18,132 nt of DNA from Solirubrobacterales bacterium (lineage in GTDB: Bacteria; Actinomycetota; Thermoleophilia; Solirubrobacterales; Solirubrobacteraceae): the NCBI GenBank assembly GCA_015655225.1, contig JAATFK010000552.1:1-18132 (forward strand), written 5' to 3'. Positions 1 through 7,079 of this stretch are shown here, piece by piece (the first letter of the stretch is position 1; every line of letters starts with the position of its first letter). The notes beneath the pieces were generated by a model. It was not told where the DNA came from, made no database searches, and saw only the letters and a list, made by a program, of their open reading frames with translations. A program made the translations under genes and the position numbers.

Positions 1-134
1 ACCGACGCGTGCAGCGAGCGCTGGATCGAGGGCAGCGCGACGTTGACGATCGTCACGTCGATCCCCGCCACGAACACGCTCATGCAGCACAGCGCCAGCA
101 CCAGCCGGCGCCGGCCCGGATCCACATCGGTCAC
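1..134 (-). CDS. MFS drug transporter, DHA2 type, N-terminal part (gene runs off the window)
   Basis: Only the first 44 codons are present. The start is a GTG at 134, chosen because AGGAGG (plus strand 140-145) lies 5 nt upstream. The peptide has a short basic N-terminus, then a hydrophobic segment leading into GIDVTIVNVALPSIQ, which matches the motif D1 region at the end of TM1 in 14-TM DHA2 drug:H+ antiporters; the same stretch appears as LDFFIVNVALPAVQ in the complete MFS gene at 13941. The gene lies downstream of the alcohol dehydrogenase on the same strand, 131 nt away, and probably has its own promoter in that gap. Export of a small toxic compound by proton antiport at the inner membrane is the family role; the substrate cannot be inferred. 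Confidence 0.8.
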   Translation of the reverse strand, partial: MTDVDPGRRRLVLALCCMSVFVAGIDVTIVNVALPSIQRSLHAS

Positions 135-152
135 GACGACCTCCTGAGACGC

Positions 153-180
153 ACAACAGTTAATAGCTCACAACCATTGT
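153..180. promoter_or_regulatory. Putative operator/promoter region of the MFS gene
   Basis: An AT-rich island sits in otherwise GC-rich DNA upstream of the MFS start. It carries an imperfect inverted repeat, ACAACAGTT (153-161) and AACCATTGT (172-180), with 7 of 9 positions paired and a 10-nt spacer, about the size of a TetR/MarR operator. On the minus strand a TACAAT hexamer (plus 176-181) could be a -10 box, but I see no convincing -35. It differs from the perfect palindrome at 1352-1375, so the same regulator is not obvious. Confidence 0.35.
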
Positions 181-265
181 ATCACCATAAGTGTCTCGCC
201 GCTTCCCCGACGGCGTCGCGGGCGCCGAGCCAGGGATAGCCCGCTGGGCTCCGTCGCCCGCTCCC

Positions 266-1333
266 TCAGTCGCCGGCCCGCATGTCGATCACGAAGCGGT
301 ACGCGACGTCGTTGGCGGCGAGCCGCGCCATCGCCTCGTTGATCTCCTCCGGCTTCACGACCTCGACGTCGGCGGTGATCCCGTGCTCGGCGCAGAAGGC
401 GAGCATCTCCGCCGTCTCCCGCGTGCCGCCGGATCCCGAGCTCGCGATCGACCGGCGAGCCATGGCCAACGACATCGGCGCCACGTCGAAGTGGTCGGGG
501 ATTCCCAGCGAGCAGAGCGTCCCGTCGAGCTTGAGCGTGCTCATGATCGGCGTCAACGGATGCGTGGTCGAGACCGTGTCGAGGATGAAGTCGTAGGTGT
601 TGGCCTTCGCGGCGAGCTGCTCCTCGTCGCGCGTGAGGACCACGTCGTGCGCCCCGAGGGCGAGCGCGCCGTCGACCTTCTCCGGCGAGCTGGTGAAGGC
701 CGTCACCTCCGCTCCGAGCGCCCGCGCCAGCTTGAGCCCGAGGTGCCCGAGGCCGCCGATCCCGACCACGCCGACGCGCGTCCCGGGCCCGACCTTCCAG
801 TGTCTCAGTGGCGAATAGCAGGTGATGCCGGCGCACAGCAGCGGCGCCGCGCCGGCGAGGTCGAGTCCATCCGGCACGTGGTGGGCGAAGCGCTCGTCGC
901 AGATCCCCGAGCGCGCGAACCCGCCGCGGGTCACGCTGCCGTCCACGCGATCGAGGCCGTCGTAGGTGGTCGTGGGCCCTTGCTCGCAGTAGCTCTCCAT
1001 CCCGGCCACGCACGGAGCGCATTCGCGGCACGAGTCGACCATCGTGCCGACCGCGACGACGTCGCCGGGCGCGAATCCGGTCACGGCGCTGCCCACCTCG
1101 GTGACGCGGCCGACGATCTCGTGGCCTGGGACCATCGGGAAGTGCCGGCCCCACGGACCCACCATGTGCAGGTCGGTGTGGCAGATCCCGGCGTAGAGCA
1201 CGTCGTAGGCGACGTCGCCTGGGCGCAGGTCGCGGAGCTCGAAGGACCAGGGCTCGAGCTGACCGTCGCGGTCCAGCGCAGCGTGAGCGGAGATCGTGCG
1301 GAGCGGGGACGGCTGGGCGGGGAGAGAGGACAT
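266..1333 (-). CDS. Zinc-dependent alcohol dehydrogenase, CAD/YahK-like
   Basis: A 355-aa medium-chain dehydrogenase/reductase that interconverts an alcohol and an aldehyde with NAD(P)H in the cytosol. The catalytic zinc ligands are visible: C51 in GICHTD, H71-E72 in PGHEIVG, and C167 in LLCAGITCYSPL. Four structural-zinc cysteines sit at 102, 105, 108 and 116. The Rossmann motif GIGGLGHLGLKLARALGAEV starts near residue 191. Length and motif spacing match the cinnamyl-alcohol-dehydrogenase/YahK branch, usually NADPH-dependent aldehyde reductases; the substrate is unknown. The start is ATG at 1333; the Shine-Dalgarno is weak. The gene is divergent from a TetR regulator, with a perfect palindrome at 1352-1375 between them, so repression by that regulator and induction by an aldehyde or other ligand is likely. 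Confidence 0.93.
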   Translation of the reverse strand: MSSLPAQPSPLRTISAHAALDRDGQLEPWSFELRDLRPGDVAYDVLYAGICHTDLHMVGPWGRHFPMVPGHEIVGRVTEVGSAVTGFAPGDVVAVGTMVDSCRECAPCVAGMESYCEQGPTTTYDGLDRVDGSVTRGGFARSGICDERFAHHVPDGLDLAGAAPLLCAGITCYSPLRHWKVGPGTRVGVVGIGGLGHLGLKLARALGAEVTAFTSSPEKVDGALALGAHDVVLTRDEEQLAAKANTYDFILDTVSTTHPLTPIMSTLKLDGTLCSLGIPDHFDVAPMSLAMARRSIASSGSGGTRETAEMLAFCAEHGITADVEVVKPEEINEAMARLAANDVAYRFVIDMRAGD

Positions 1334-1351
1334 CGGCGGGCAGCCTTTCAG

Positions 1352-1375
1352 TTCTAACCAACAGGTTGGTTAGAA
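1352..1375. promoter_or_regulatory. TetR-type operator between dehydrogenase and regulator
   Basis: A perfect 24-bp palindrome: left arm TTCTAACCAAC (1352-1362), centre AG, right arm GTTGGTTAGAA (1365-1375). It lies 18 bp upstream of the dehydrogenase start (1333) and 45 bp upstream of the TetR GTG start (1421). A TATCAT hexamer at 1380-1385 could be the -10 of the regulator gene. ACCAAC-N2-GTTGGT-like cores are typical of TetR-family operators. The placement implies one site controlling both divergent genes. Confidence 0.85.
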
Positions 1376-1420
1376 AGCGTATCATCGCTCCTCTCGCATG
1401 CCCTGACGTATTCTCGAAGG

Positions 1421-1987
1421 GTGAAGCGCGACGCCGTTGCCACCCGTGAGCGCATCCTGGCCGCGGCGGTCGACGAGTTCGCGCGCAACGGACTGGCCGG
1501 TGCGCGGATCAACCGCATCGCCGAGCTGGCCAAGGCCAACAAGTCGCTGCTGTACCAGTACTTCGGCAACAAGGACGCGCTGTTCGACGCGGCCTTCGAG
1601 GCGGTGGTGGTCCAGACGGTCAGCGAGGTGCCGCTCGATCCCACGGACCTGGCCGAGTACGCGGCCCAGCTGTTCGACTGGCACCGCGCCCATCCGGCGC
1701 CGTTGCGCGTCGCGGCGTGGGACCGCCTCGAACGCGACGGGCTCGGCGGGACCTCGTCCCCCTTGCGGGAGGCGATTCGCGACAAGGTCGACGCCGTCGC
1801 CGCGGCTCAGGCGGCCGGCCGGATCACCGACCGCTTCTCGGCCCGCTCGCTCCTCGAGCTCGTCATCGCGATCAGCCAGAGCGGCCCCGTCGACCTCACG
1901 CAGCCCGTCAGCGTCGAGGAGGCCGCGGAGCACCGCGAGGCGATCAGGCTCGCCGTCGCCACGCTGGTCGCGCCGACGCCGTCGTGA
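1421..1987 (+). CDS. TetR family transcriptional regulator
   Basis: A 188-aa regulator with a typical TetR N-terminal DNA-binding domain. It begins TRERILAAAVDEFARNGLAG and the helix-turn-helix spans about residues 26-49 (ARINRIAELAKANKSLLYQYF), followed by the usual GNKDALFDAAFE linker. The C-terminal ligand/dimer domain is unlike anything I can assign. The start is GTG at 1421; the nearby upstream ATG at 1398 is closed after one codon. It is transcribed away from the alcohol dehydrogenase across a perfect palindrome, the standard layout for a local autoregulated repressor. Its end converges with the rhodanese gene with only 4 nt between the stops and no terminator visible. Confidence 0.93.
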   Translation: MKRDAVATRERILAAAVDEFARNGLAGARINRIAELAKANKSLLYQYFGNKDALFDAAFEAVVVQTVSEVPLDPTDLAEYAAQLFDWHRAHPAPLRVAAWDRLERDGLGGTSSPLREAIRDKVDAVAAAQAAGRITDRFSARSLLELVIAISQSGPVDLTQPVSVEEAAEHREAIRLAVATLVAPTPS

Positions 1988-1991
1988 CCGC

Positions 1992-2864
1992 CTACCCGAC
2001 CTCGAGCGGGAGCGCCGGGTCGGCGCTCCACTCGGTCAGCGAGCCGTCGTAGAGGCGCACGTCGTCGCGCCCGCCGAGCGCGAACGCGAAGACGTCGATC
2101 GTCGCCGAGATTCCGCCGCCGCAGTAGGCGACCACCGGCTCGGCGTCGGTCTCGCCGCCGTGCGAGAGCGCCGCCCGCAGCAGCTCGGGCGCGCGGAAGC
2201 GGCCCGTCTCGGGGTCGAGCAGCGTCCCGTACGGGACGCTGAGGCTGCCGGGGATGCGGCCGGGACGGCTGTAGGAGCTGGGTCCCTCGCCGCGGAAGAC
2301 GGGCGCGGGCAGCGCGTTGACGAGACAGGCGCTCGCCTCGCCGCCGACGATCGCCTCCACGTCGCGCCGCGTCGCCAGCAGCTCCGGTCGCTCTCGCGCG
2401 ACGAACGTCGCCGGCGGATGCGCCACCGCCTCGCTCGACAGCGGAAGGCCGGCGGCGCGCCACGCCCCCAGCCCGCCGTCGAGCACGCTGACCGCGTCGA
2501 ACCCGAAGTAGCGCAGCAGCCACCAGAGCCGCGTCGCCCACATCGGCGACTCCTGCGCGTAGGCGACGACGTGCGTGCCATCCCCGATCCCGAGCGCCCC
2601 GGCCTCGCGCGCGAACCGCTCCGGGGTCGGCAGCGCGAACGGGAACGGCGCGTCCGGATCGGCGAGCGCGCCCGCCACGTCGGCGAAGCCCGCCCCCGGG
2701 ATGTGGCCCGACTCGTACGCATCACGCCCGCTGACGACGGCGTACGGCCCGCCCTCCGGCGGCCGCGCCAGCACGACCGACGCGTCGAGGACCCGCAGCG
2801 CCGGGTCGTCGAGGCGCTCGCGCAGCTCGGCGACGGAGACCAGCAGCGGGAGGTCGTCGCTCAC
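1992..2864 (-). CDS. Sulfurtransferase with two rhodanese domains (SseA/TST type)
   Basis: A 290-aa tandem rhodanese protein, the normal size for thiosulfate or 3-mercaptopyruvate sulfurtransferases. The N-terminal domain (about 1-140) is non-catalytic and has the DAYESGHIPGAGF and VLDGGLGAWRAAGLPL motifs. The C-terminal domain (about 160-290) has GRIPGSLSVPY and the active-site loop YCGGGISA with catalytic C248, then LYDGSLTEWSADPALPLEVG. The loop reads CGGGIS, closer to mercaptopyruvate (CGSGVT) than thiosulfate (CRKGVT) enzymes. The start GTG at 2864 overlaps the stop of the ABC ATPase by 4 nt, so it is the last gene of permease-ATPase-rhodanese. In that context it may receive sulfane sulfur or sulfite-related products from an imported organosulfur substrate (inference). 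Confidence 0.9.
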   Translation of the reverse strand: MSDDLPLLVSVAELRERLDDPALRVLDASVVLARPPEGGPYAVVSGRDAYESGHIPGAGFADVAGALADPDAPFPFALPTPERFAREAGALGIGDGTHVVAYAQESPMWATRLWWLLRYFGFDAVSVLDGGLGAWRAAGLPLSSEAVAHPPATFVARERPELLATRRDVEAIVGGEASACLVNALPAPVFRGEGPSSYSRPGRIPGSLSVPYGTLLDPETGRFRAPELLRAALSHGGETDAEPVVAYCGGGISATIDVFAFALGGRDDVRLYDGSLTEWSADPALPLEVG

Positions 2865-3676
2865 GGGCGCTCCCCCGCGGTCCCGGCCGCCGGCTCGTCG
2901 ACCGGATCGGTCCGTCCCCGCAGCGCCGCGCGCAGGCGTGACTCGTAGGCGGCGAACTGCGGCGACTCCTCGATCGCGAGCGTCCGCGGTCGCGGCAGGT
3001 CGATCTCGACGACCGCCGCGATCCTCCCCGGCCGCGGCGACATCACGTAGACGCGGTCGGCGAGGAAGACCGCCTCGGGCACGTCGTGCGTGATCAGCAC
3101 GACGGTCGAGCCGACCTCGTCCCAGACGTCGAGCAGCCACTGCTGCAGGTCACCGCGCGTGATCCCGTCGAGCGCGCCGAACGGCTCGTCCAGCAGCATC
3201 GCCGGCTTGCCCATCAGGACGGTCCGCAGGAACGCGGCCCGTTGGCGCATCCCGCCCGAGAGCTGCCACGGCCACGCGCGCGCGAACTCGCCGAGCCCGA
3301 AGCGCTCCAGCAGCGGCAGCGCCCGCTCGCGCGCCTGCGCGCGCGGGACACCGGCCAGCTCGAGCCCGATCGTCGCGTTGTCGATCACGCGTCTCCACGG
3401 CAGCAGGCCGTCGCGCTGGGGCATGAACGCGCAGACCCCGAGCCGCTTGGGCGTCTGCACGCCGTCGATCAGCACCGCGCCGTCGCTCGCGTCCTCCAAC
3501 CCGGCGAGGATGTGGAAGATCGTGCTCTTGCCGCAGCCGCTCGGCCCGATCACGGCGACGAACTCGCCCGGCTCGGCGGTCAGGTCGACGCCGTCGAGCA
3601 CCGTGAGCGCGCTGCCGTCGGCCTGCGAGAAGCGCTTGCGCAGGTCCCGCAGCTCCAGTCGCGCTCCGGCGCTCAT
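2861..3676 (-). CDS. ABC transporter ATP-binding protein, SsuB/TauB/ThiZ type
   Basis: A 271-aa ATPase that energises the neighbouring permease. Visible motifs are Walker A GPSGCGKST (44-52), Q-loop MPQRDGLLPW (85-94), signature LSGGMRQR (139-146), Walker B AMLLDEP (159-165), D-loop GALD and the H-loop His at 197 (THDVPEAV). The Q-loop followed by LLPW and the AFLRTVLM helix are typical of the nitrate/sulfonate/taurine/HMP importer subfamily. The ATG at 3676 overlaps the permease stop (ATGA), and its own stop overlaps the rhodanese start (GTGA), so the three genes are translationally coupled. A proline- and glutamate-rich tail after residue 255 is unlikely to be functional. Confidence 0.95.
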   Translation of the reverse strand: MSAGARLELRDLRKRFSQADGSALTVLDGVDLTAEPGEFVAVIGPSGCGKSTIFHILAGLEDASDGAVLIDGVQTPKRLGVCAFMPQRDGLLPWRRVIDNATIGLELAGVPRAQARERALPLLERFGLGEFARAWPWQLSGGMRQRAAFLRTVLMGKPAMLLDEPFGALDGITRGDLQQWLLDVWDEVGSTVVLITHDVPEAVFLADRVYVMSPRPGRIAAVVEIDLPRPRTLAIEESPQFAAYESRLRAALRGRTDPVDEPAAGTAGERP

Positions 3677-4482
3677 GGCGTCCCCGTAGCGCTCGCGGGC
3701 CGGCGCCACGGCAGCGCGAGCCGTTCGAGCACGGTGACGATCGCGAACAGCAGCAGCGTGAGGATCGCGGTGACGAGCACGGCGCCGAAGACGAGGTCGG
3801 TGCGGAAGGCGTTCTTCGCGGTCGTCATGTAGACGCCGAGGCCCTGCTGGGCGCCGACGAACTCCGCCACGATCGCGGAGACGAACGAGTAGGTGACGGC
3901 GACCTTCAGTCCGGTGAAGAACTGCGGGATCGCGCTCGGCACGCGGACGCGGAGCAGCAGCTGCAGGCGGCTCGCGCCCATCGTGCGCAGGAGGTTGGTG
4001 GCGTCGACGTCGGCGGACGCGAGCCCCTGCACGAGCCCGACCGCGATCGCGAAGAAGGTGAACAGCGCGACGAGCGCGATCTTCGGCAGCGGGCCGAAGC
4101 CGAACCAGATCACGACGAGCGGGGCGAGCGCGATGATCGGCAGCGTCTGCGACGCGACCATCAGCGGGTAGATGCTGCGCCGCACGGTGCGCGAGGAGTC
4201 GATCGCGACCGCCAGCACGACCGCGACGACGATCGCCGCGAGGATGCCGAAGATCGCCTCTCTCGTCGTCGTCCAGGCGGCCGGCCAGAGGTTCGAGCGG
4301 TCCTGCCAGGTCGATCTGACGACGAGGTCGGGACCCGGCAGCACGTCGGAGGCGGCGTGGACCAGCGCGCCGACCCCGGCCCACAGCCCGACGACCACGG
4401 CGAGCACTAGCGCGGGCGGCCAGGCGTTCGCGAGACGGCGGCTCCAGCGGCGGCGCGGTGGCGGGGCGGCGATTACGCTCAT
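3673..4482 (-). CDS. ABC transporter permease, SsuC/TauC/ThiX type
   Basis: A 269-aa inner-membrane permease of the BPD_transp_1 family. The cytosolic N-terminus is basic; the first membrane segment is about residues 22-42, with further hydrophobic segments near 76-95, 105-125, 134-155, 195-213 and 232-252. The EAA coupling loop is DATNLLRTMGASRLQLLLRV followed by VPSAIP (about 160-186). SQTLPIIALAPLVVIWFGFG is a hallmark of the nitrate/sulfonate/pyrimidine permease subfamily. The start ATG at 4482 was chosen because upstream in-frame sequence enters the divergent promoter region; the Shine-Dalgarno is poor. It is divergent from the lipoprotein solute-binding protein and forms one importer with it and the ATPase. 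Confidence 0.94.
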   Translation of the reverse strand: MSVIAAPPPRRRWSRRLANAWPPALVLAVVVGLWAGVGALVHAASDVLPGPDLVVRSTWQDRSNLWPAAWTTTREAIFGILAAIVVAVVLAVAIDSSRTVRRSIYPLMVASQTLPIIALAPLVVIWFGFGPLPKIALVALFTFFAIAVGLVQGLASADVDATNLLRTMGASRLQLLLRVRVPSAIPQFFTGLKVAVTYSFVSAIVAEFVGAQQGLGVYMTTAKNAFRTDLVFGAVLVTAILTLLLFAIVTVLERLALPWRRPASATGTP

Positions 4483-4594
4483 CTGCGGAAGGGTAGCGGC
4501 GATGTGGTTATTGTGTACTTTCCCGGTCGGCTTTGACTGGAACCTCACCATTCCTCCGCTACCGTCACCAGTGAATCCCCGGAAAGGCACCCGC
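4483..4594. promoter_or_regulatory. Divergent promoter region of the importer/monooxygenase divergon
   Basis: This 112-nt gap must hold both divergent promoters. It has lower GC than its flanks. Two perfect 8-bp inverted copies, GGTAGCGG (4492-4499) and CCGCTACC (4556-4563), are separated by 56 nt and sit near its two ends, which would suit a regulator bridging both promoters. A TTGACT hexamer (4533-4538) could be a rightward -35, but no -10 stands out at normal spacing. GGAAAGG at 4581-4587 is the ribosome-binding site of the solute-binding protein. No riboswitch fold is recognisable, including no THI box. Confidence 0.55.
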
Positions 4595-5692
4595 ATGTCC
4601 ATGATCCGCATCCGCCAGCTGCTCGCCGCGACGGCCACGCTCGCCGTCACCGTCACGCTGGCCGCGTGCGGGTCGAGCAACTCCAGCAGCACCACGCCCT
4701 CCGCCGCCGCGCCCGCCAGCACCGGCGCCGCGACCACGGGCACGAGCGCCGCGACGACCGCCGCCCCCCCCAAGACCGAGACCGTCCGGATCGCGCTCGA
4801 CTACTCGCCGAACGTCGACTACCTCGGCATCTACACGGCGATCGAGAGAGGCTTCTTCGCGAGAGAGGGGATCGATCCGAAGATCATCCCCTACGCCAAC
4901 ACGCCCGCCGAGCCGCTGATCAAGGCGGGCAAGACCGACCTCGCGATCAGCTATCCGCCGGACGTCATCATCAACCGCGCGCAGGGGCTCAAGTACAGAG
5001 CCGTCGGCGCGCTCGTGGCGCACAACACGACGGCGCTCGCGGTGCTCGCCTCCTCGAAGTACACGAGCCTCGCGCAGCTCAACGGCACGCTCTACGGCGG
5101 CTTCGGGATCGCGAGCGACCCGCCGATCATCTCGGCGATCCTCAAGAGCGCCGGCGTCGCCAAGCCAAGCTTCAAGCAGGTCGTGCTGAACACCGACGTG
5201 ATCACCGCGCTGTCGAAGAACCGGATCCAGTACACCGCCGTCTTCGGCGGGATCGACGACGTGACGGCCGGGCTGCAGGGCGTCAAGCTCCGCACCTTCC
5301 CCTACCGCGACGCGCTCGGCGCCGCCGGCGACTACCCGAACGCCGTCTACGTCGCCAGCGACGACGAGATCGCGAACAGAGGGCCGATCCTGAGACGCGC
5401 CCTGACGGCGCTCGCGGAGGGCTACGAGTACTCCGTCGCGCACCCCGCCGAGGCCGAGCAGCTCCTCATCAGAGACAACGAGACGGCGCTCTCGAAGAGC
5501 ACCGAGATCGTGCAGAGAACCGGCGACGCGACCGTGAGACAGTTCCTCGACCCGCAGGGCCACTGGGGTCCGCTGACCGACGAGGACTTCTCCGGGTTGA
5601 CGAGAATCCTCGTCGGCGGCGGCGTCGTGAAGGGCACGGCGCCCGCGCCCTCCGACCTCTACACGAACGCACTGCTCCCCAACGCCGGCTGA
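4595..5692 (+). CDS. Lipoprotein substrate-binding protein, NMT1/THI5-like (SsuA/ThiY type)
   Basis: A 365-aa exported binding protein. Residues 1-24 are a lipoprotein signal, with lipobox TLAAC and the lipidated Cys at 25, then a long Ser/Thr/Ala/Pro linker to about residue 60. The binding domain opens with VRIALDYSPNVDYLGIYTAI and GFFAREGIDPKIIPY, the signature start of NMT1/THI5 proteins that bind HMP, sulfonates, taurine or riboflavin. The start ATG (4595) has GGAAAGG 7 nt upstream. It is divergent from its permease and ATPase and lies 4 nt upstream of the first monooxygenase. Substrate cannot be read from sequence; the monooxygenase and rhodanese neighbours favour an organosulfur or heterocyclic compound. 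Nine of its 17 arginines are encoded by AGA, unusual for this window. Confidence 0.93.
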   Translation: MSMIRIRQLLAATATLAVTVTLAACGSSNSSSTTPSAAAPASTGAATTGTSAATTAAPPKTETVRIALDYSPNVDYLGIYTAIERGFFAREGIDPKIIPYANTPAEPLIKAGKTDLAISYPPDVIINRAQGLKYRAVGALVAHNTTALAVLASSKYTSLAQLNGTLYGGFGIASDPPIISAILKSAGVAKPSFKQVVLNTDVITALSKNRIQYTAVFGGIDDVTAGLQGVKLRTFPYRDALGAAGDYPNAVYVASDDEIANRGPILRRALTALAEGYEYSVAHPAEAEQLLIRDNETALSKSTEIVQRTGDATVRQFLDPQGHWGPLTDEDFSGLTRILVGGGVVKGTAPAPSDLYTNALLPNAG

Positions 5693-5696
5693 GCCG

Positions 5697-7079
5697 ATGA
5701 GCGACGACCGCATCCGCCTGCACGCGCTGCGGCAGTCGACCGTAGGGCACACGGCGATCGGGCTCTGGCGCCATCCCGACAGCCGTGCGCACCAGTACCG
5801 CGACCTGTCGTTCTGGCTGGAGACCGCGCGGATCCTCGAACGGGGGCGCTTCGACGCTCTGTTCGTGGCCGACGCGCTCGGGCCGCTGGAGGTCTACGAG
5901 GGCCGGGTCGACGCGGCGCTGCGGGACGGGATCCAGACGCCGACCGACGACCCGCTGCTGACGATCAGCGCGATGGCGGCGGCGACCGAGCACCTCGGCT
6001 TCGCCGTCACCGTCTCCTCGACCTACGAGCGGCCCTACCAGTTCGCCCGCAAGATGACGACGCTCGACCACCTGACGCAGGGGCGGATCGGGTGGAACAT
6101 CGTCACCTCCGCGCTCGACAGCGCCGCCCGCAACCTCGGGCTCGAGCGCCAGATCCCCCACGACGAGCGCTACGTGATCGCGGAGGAGTTCATGGAGGTC
6201 GTCTACAAGCTGTGGGAGGGCAGCTGGGAGGACGACGCGGTCGTGCGCGACGTGGCCGCCGGGGTCTTCGCCGACCCCGCGAGAGTGCATCCGATCGCCC
6301 ACGAGGGAACGCACTACAAGGTGCCGGGGATCGCCCTCTCGGAGCCGTCGGCGCAGCGCACCCCCGTGCTCTACCAGGCCGGCACCTCGCCGGCCGGCAA
6401 GGCGTTCGCGGCGCGGCACGCCGAGGGCGTCTTCCTCAGCACCTACGACCCCGCGATGGCGCGCGGGCTGGTGGAGGACGTGCGCGCGCGGGCGGCCGCG
6501 GCGGGTCGCGATCCGGCGTCGCTGAAGTTCCTCTCGATCGTGACCGTGATCGTGGCCGAGGACGACGGGACCGCGCAGGCGAAGTACGAGGACTACCGCC
6601 GCTACGCGAGCCTCGAGGGCGCGCTCGCCCGCTACAGCGCGCTGATGCACATCGACCTCTCCCAGCTCGACCCCGACGTGCCGCTGGAGTACGTCGAGAC
6701 CGACGGGATCCGCGGGATGGTCGAGGTCTTCACGCGCATGGACCCGACGCGCACCTGGACCCCACGTGCGATCGCCGAGTTCGTCGGCGTCGGCGGCGGC
6801 GGGCCGGTGCTCGTCGGCTCGCCGGCGACGGTCGCCGACGGGCTGGAGCGGTGGATCGAGGAGTCGGGGGTCGACGGCTTCAACGTCGCCGACCCGGTCC
6901 CGCCGGTCACGCTGCGCGACTTCGTCGACCTGGTCGTGCCGGAGCTGCAGCGCCGCGGACGCGTCTGGACCGAGTACGAGGGCGCGACGCTGCGCGAGCG
7001 CTTCCATGGCGTCGGGCAGGCACGCGTGCGCGACGACCATCCCGCCGCCGGCTACCGCGCGGTTCCGGCCGGTCGATGA
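5697..7079 (+). CDS. LLM flavin-dependent monooxygenase, NtaA/SnaA/DszA family (copy 1)
   Basis: A 460-aa bacterial-luciferase-like TIM-barrel monooxygenase that uses reduced FMN and O2 to oxidise a small organic substrate in the cytosol. Family marks include ERGRFDALFVADALG (49-62), TLDHLTQGRIGWNIVTS (122-138), LWEGSWEDDAVVRD (172-185), FADPARVHPIAHEG (191-204), LYQAGTSPAGKAFAARHAEGVF (225-246) and the C-terminal VVPELQRRG then EYEGATLRERF. These are characteristic of nitrilotriacetate, pristinamycin and dibenzothiophene-sulfone monooxygenases. It begins 4 nt after the binding protein with no good Shine-Dalgarno, so translation is probably coupled. It overlaps the next gene by ATGA, and copy 2 is a clear paralogue. 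A flavin reductase must be supplied by another protein. Confidence 0.93.
   Translation: MSDDRIRLHALRQSTVGHTAIGLWRHPDSRAHQYRDLSFWLETARILERGRFDALFVADALGPLEVYEGRVDAALRDGIQTPTDDPLLTISAMAAATEHLGFAVTVSSTYERPYQFARKMTTLDHLTQGRIGWNIVTSALDSAARNLGLERQIPHDERYVIAEEFMEVVYKLWEGSWEDDAVVRDVAAGVFADPARVHPIAHEGTHYKVPGIALSEPSAQRTPVLYQAGTSPAGKAFAARHAEGVFLSTYDPAMARGLVEDVRARAAAAGRDPASLKFLSIVTVIVAEDDGTAQAKYEDYRRYASLEGALARYSALMHIDLSQLDPDVPLEYVETDGIRGMVEVFTRMDPTRTWTPRAIAEFVGVGGGGPVLVGSPATVADGLERWIEESGVDGFNVADPVPPVTLRDFVDLVVPELQRRGRVWTEYEGATLRERFHGVGQARVRDDHPAAGYRAVPAGR

Noticed and set aside
191..1357. Plus-strand 388-aa open frame opposite the alcohol dehydrogenase
   Set aside because: It is a GC-bias shadow with no protein motif, while the opposite strand has complete zinc-dehydrogenase motifs.
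1988..1991. Terminator between the TetR and rhodanese genes
   Set aside because: Only 4 nt separate the two stops and no hairpin with a T-tract was found there.
4483..4594. TPP riboswitch upstream of the THI5-like binding protein
   Set aside because: The gap is 112 nt and no THI-box core could be recognised.
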